6,001 bases of DNA from Litorimonas sp963922935 (GTDB lineage: Bacteria; Pseudomonadota; Alphaproteobacteria; Caulobacterales; Maricaulaceae): positions 1 to 6,001 of the forward strand of contig CAWUKE010000141.1 in the NCBI GenBank assembly GCA_963922935.1, given 5' to 3'. A program made the position numbers and the translations under genes. The notes beneath the pieces were generated by a model. That model had not been told where the DNA came from. It did no database searches and saw only the letters and a program-made list of their open reading frames with translations. Shown here piece by piece: positions 4,558 to 6,001 of the stretch (the first letter of the stretch is position 1; each line of letters begins with the position of its first letter).

Positions 4558-5280
4558 ATGACGTCTTATTTTCCGACACCGCCGCGTATGAAGACCATCG
4601 GTATTCTCGGTGGGATGAGCACGGCTTCAACGCTGCAATACTACGAAACGCTCTGCACATTGACCAGTCAGCGCTTCGGCGGATTGACCTCGCCGCGTCT
4701 GTTGATCCGATCTGTTGATTTCGGCCGTGTCGCCATGTTGCAGAATGAAGGGGCGTGGGGTGCGCTAGGCGACCGTCTGGCCGAACGCGCGGTAGAGCTC
4801 GAACGGGGCGGGGCGGAACTCATCGTTCTGGCGACGAATACGATGCATAAGGTCGTGCCGCGCATGATGCGGGATGTATCTATTCCCCTGATCCATATTG
4901 CCGATGCAACGGCCGCGCGGATCAAGCAAGGCGGCTTCGCCCATCCCGGCTTTCTGGGCACAGCCTTTACGATGGAAGACCGGTTTTATCTGGATCGCCT
5001 GCGCGGGGAAGGGCTGCAGCCTGTCGTGCCGGAGAAAGACGATCGGGCCGAGGTTCATCGGATTATCTATGAAGAGCTTTGCGCGCATCAAGTCGAGCCG
5101 GAAAGCCAAGCCTTTTTGCTGGCTGTCTCAAAGCGTTTGAAACAGATGGGTGCAGACTCGCTGATCTTGGGCTGTACGGAACTGGGTCTTTTGCTCAGCC
5201 CGGATAATAGTCCGCTACCCGTTTTCGATACAACGATGATCCATTGCGAAGCCGCTTTGGAGGCCGCTCTAGCCGATTAG
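4558..5280 (+). CDS. YgeA-like PLP-independent amino-acid racemase (Asp/Glu/hydantoin racemase family)
   Basis: This 240-residue enzyme of the Asp/Glu racemase superfamily interconverts L- and D-amino acids by two-base chemistry without PLP. It follows E. coli YgeA closely: MKTIGILGGMS near the N-terminus, RSVDF, VLATNTMHKV, HIADAT, FLGTAFTMED, EELC, and GCTELGLLL. In YgeA the catalytic pair is reported as Thr83 and Cys197. The matching residues here are T93 in ATNT and C206 in GCTE (numbering from ATG 4558). The usual first Cys of aspartate racemases is therefore absent, as in YgeA, and substrate cannot be read from sequence. The frame is open from TTG 4525, but ATG 4558 has GAGGAG just upstream (4549-4554); ATG 4588 (MKTIGILGG) matches homologue starts but lacks a Shine-Dalgarno. 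The gene diverges from the tRNA and its 3' end overlaps the sirtuin gene by 12 bp. Confidence 0.88.
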   Translation: MTSYFPTPPRMKTIGILGGMSTASTLQYYETLCTLTSQRFGGLTSPRLLIRSVDFGRVAMLQNEGAWGALGDRLAERAVELERGGAELIVLATNTMHKVVPRMMRDVSIPLIHIADATAARIKQGGFAHPGFLGTAFTMEDRFYLDRLRGEGLQPVVPEKDDRAEVHRIIYEELCAHQVEPESQAFLLAVSKRLKQMGADSLILGCTELGLLLSPDNSPLPVFDTTMIHCEAALEAALAD

Positions 5281-5973
5281 GCTCTCCACCCATTCGGGCA
5301 CGAGCCGTCCAGCGGGGCCGTGTCGGGCTTCGTCAAACAAATAGGATCCTTGTGACGGTTCAAGGTTTAGCTCCAGCGTGGGGATGCCGAGGCTCCGCGC
5401 ACCTTGAACAAAGCCTGCGGCAGGATAAACAGCGCCGCTGGTCCCGATGGAGACGAAGAGTGTAGCCCGGGAGAGCTCCGCTTCAATCCGGTCCATGTGA
5501 TAAGGCATTTCGCCAAACCAAACGATGTCCGGGCGGGATGTCCCGACGGTCCCGCAGGCCGGGCAGGGCATGTCTGGGAAAAGATCGCCATCCACATTCC
5601 AATGGTGATCGCAGGCGGTGCAAAAGGCGCGGGACAGTTCGCCATGCATATGGATGACATCTGCCCCGCCGCCGCGTTCGTGAAGATCATCGACATTTTG
5701 CGTGACGATAATGGCGCGCCTTGATTTGGCCCGCAGGCCCTTTTGTAATTTGGCCAAAGCCATATGGGCGGGATTGGGCTCAACCGTCTTTAGGGCGGCG
5801 CGACGGGCGTTGTAAAAGCGTTGCACGAGCGCCGGCTCGCGCGCGAAAGCCTCGGGCGTGGCCACATCTTCCACGCGATGCTTTTCCCAAAGGCCGTCAT
5901 GATCGCGAAAGGTTGCAATACCGGACTCTGCGCTAATGCCGGCTCCGGTAAGAATGAAGATATGCTCACTCAC
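5269..5973 (-). CDS. cobB: NAD-dependent protein deacylase, sirtuin (CobB/SIRT5-like)
   Basis: This 234-residue sirtuin removes acyl groups from protein lysines using NAD, producing nicotinamide and O-acyl-ADP-ribose. All family signatures are visible in order: GAGIS (10-14) and TFRDHDGLW (21-29) of the NAD site, TQNVDDLH (91-98), catalytic H110 in HMHGEL, zinc ligands C118-x2-C121 and C137-x2-C140, RPDIVWFGE (147-155), GTSG (177-180) and NLEP (203-206). Y54-x2-R57 in FYNARR is the motif that in SIRT5 and CobB reads acidic succinyl or malonyl groups, so desuccinylase activity is likely in addition to deacetylation. The start is GTG 5973: an in-frame stop lies at 5986-5988 and the next Met is residue 71. 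No strong Shine-Dalgarno precedes it; it may be coupled to an upstream gene. Cytoplasmic, with no signal peptide. Confidence 0.95.
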   Translation of the reverse strand: MSEHIFILTGAGISAESGIATFRDHDGLWEKHRVEDVATPEAFAREPALVQRFYNARRAALKTVEPNPAHMALAKLQKGLRAKSRRAIIVTQNVDDLHERGGGADVIHMHGELSRAFCTACDHHWNVDGDLFPDMPCPACGTVGTSRPDIVWFGEMPYHMDRIEAELSRATLFVSIGTSGAVYPAAGFVQGARSLGIPTLELNLEPSQGSYLFDEARHGPAGRLVPEWVESLIG

Positions 5974-6001
5974 GGCGTGTCTACGTCAGACGTCTCAGGC
6001 G

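Noticed and set aside
5367..5936. Open frames in other frames and strands within the sirtuin gene
   Set aside because: The sirtuin frame carries every family motif; the others are GC-rich shadows.
1..6001. CRISPR array, insertion sequence ends or rRNA
   Set aside because: No regularly spaced repeats, DDE transposase or rRNA-like sequence were seen.

Overview
The window looks like a piece of an alphaproteobacterial chromosome (moderate-to-high GC) in which a mobile element has integrated at a tRNA-Leu gene. The family-level pointers are a CobB-type sirtuin, a YgeA-like racemase, a helix-turn-helix/zinc-ribbon protein of a type I associate with alphaproteobacterial integrases, and a protein tail resembling alphaproteobacterial SSB. 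The genus cannot be named from this sequence.

Right side (about 4384-6001), host backbone: a tRNA-Leu(CAG) gene on the minus strand with a recognisable promoter; a divergently placed YgeA-like amino-acid racemase on the plus strand; and a GTG-started sirtuin deacylase on the minus strand. The racemase and sirtuin genes converge and overlap by 12 bp.

Middle (about 245-4386), mobile element: a P4-type tyrosine integrase starts 178 bp beyond the 3' end of the tRNA, on the same strand. Its stop overlaps (ATGA) the start of an unnamed integrase-associated protein whose C-terminus copies the SSB tip (DLDDEIPF). After a 147-bp AT-richer gap comes a second co-directional cluster: an AlpA-type regulator, a small helix-turn-helix/zinc-ribbon protein, and a second, different tyrosine recombinase. 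All five genes point away from the tRNA. The gap between tRNA and integrase holds clustered CCCCC/GGGGG sites, a good candidate attP arm. An imperfect copy (15/17) of the tRNA 3' end lies at 245-261. If it is the other attachment site, the element is only about 4.1 kb, with two recombinases and almost no cargo.

Left side (1-244): a gene on the minus strand is cut by the window edge. Its first 52 residues resemble the N-terminus of type ISP-like restriction-modification/adenine methyltransferase proteins. It is either cargo of a larger element or the first gene beyond the left attachment site.

Most notable points: the SSB-tip mimic on a mobile-element protein, the two-recombinase layout with a diverged left att candidate, a 44-bp imperfect direct repeat at the left end, and an integrase whose second active-site histidine is replaced by arginine.
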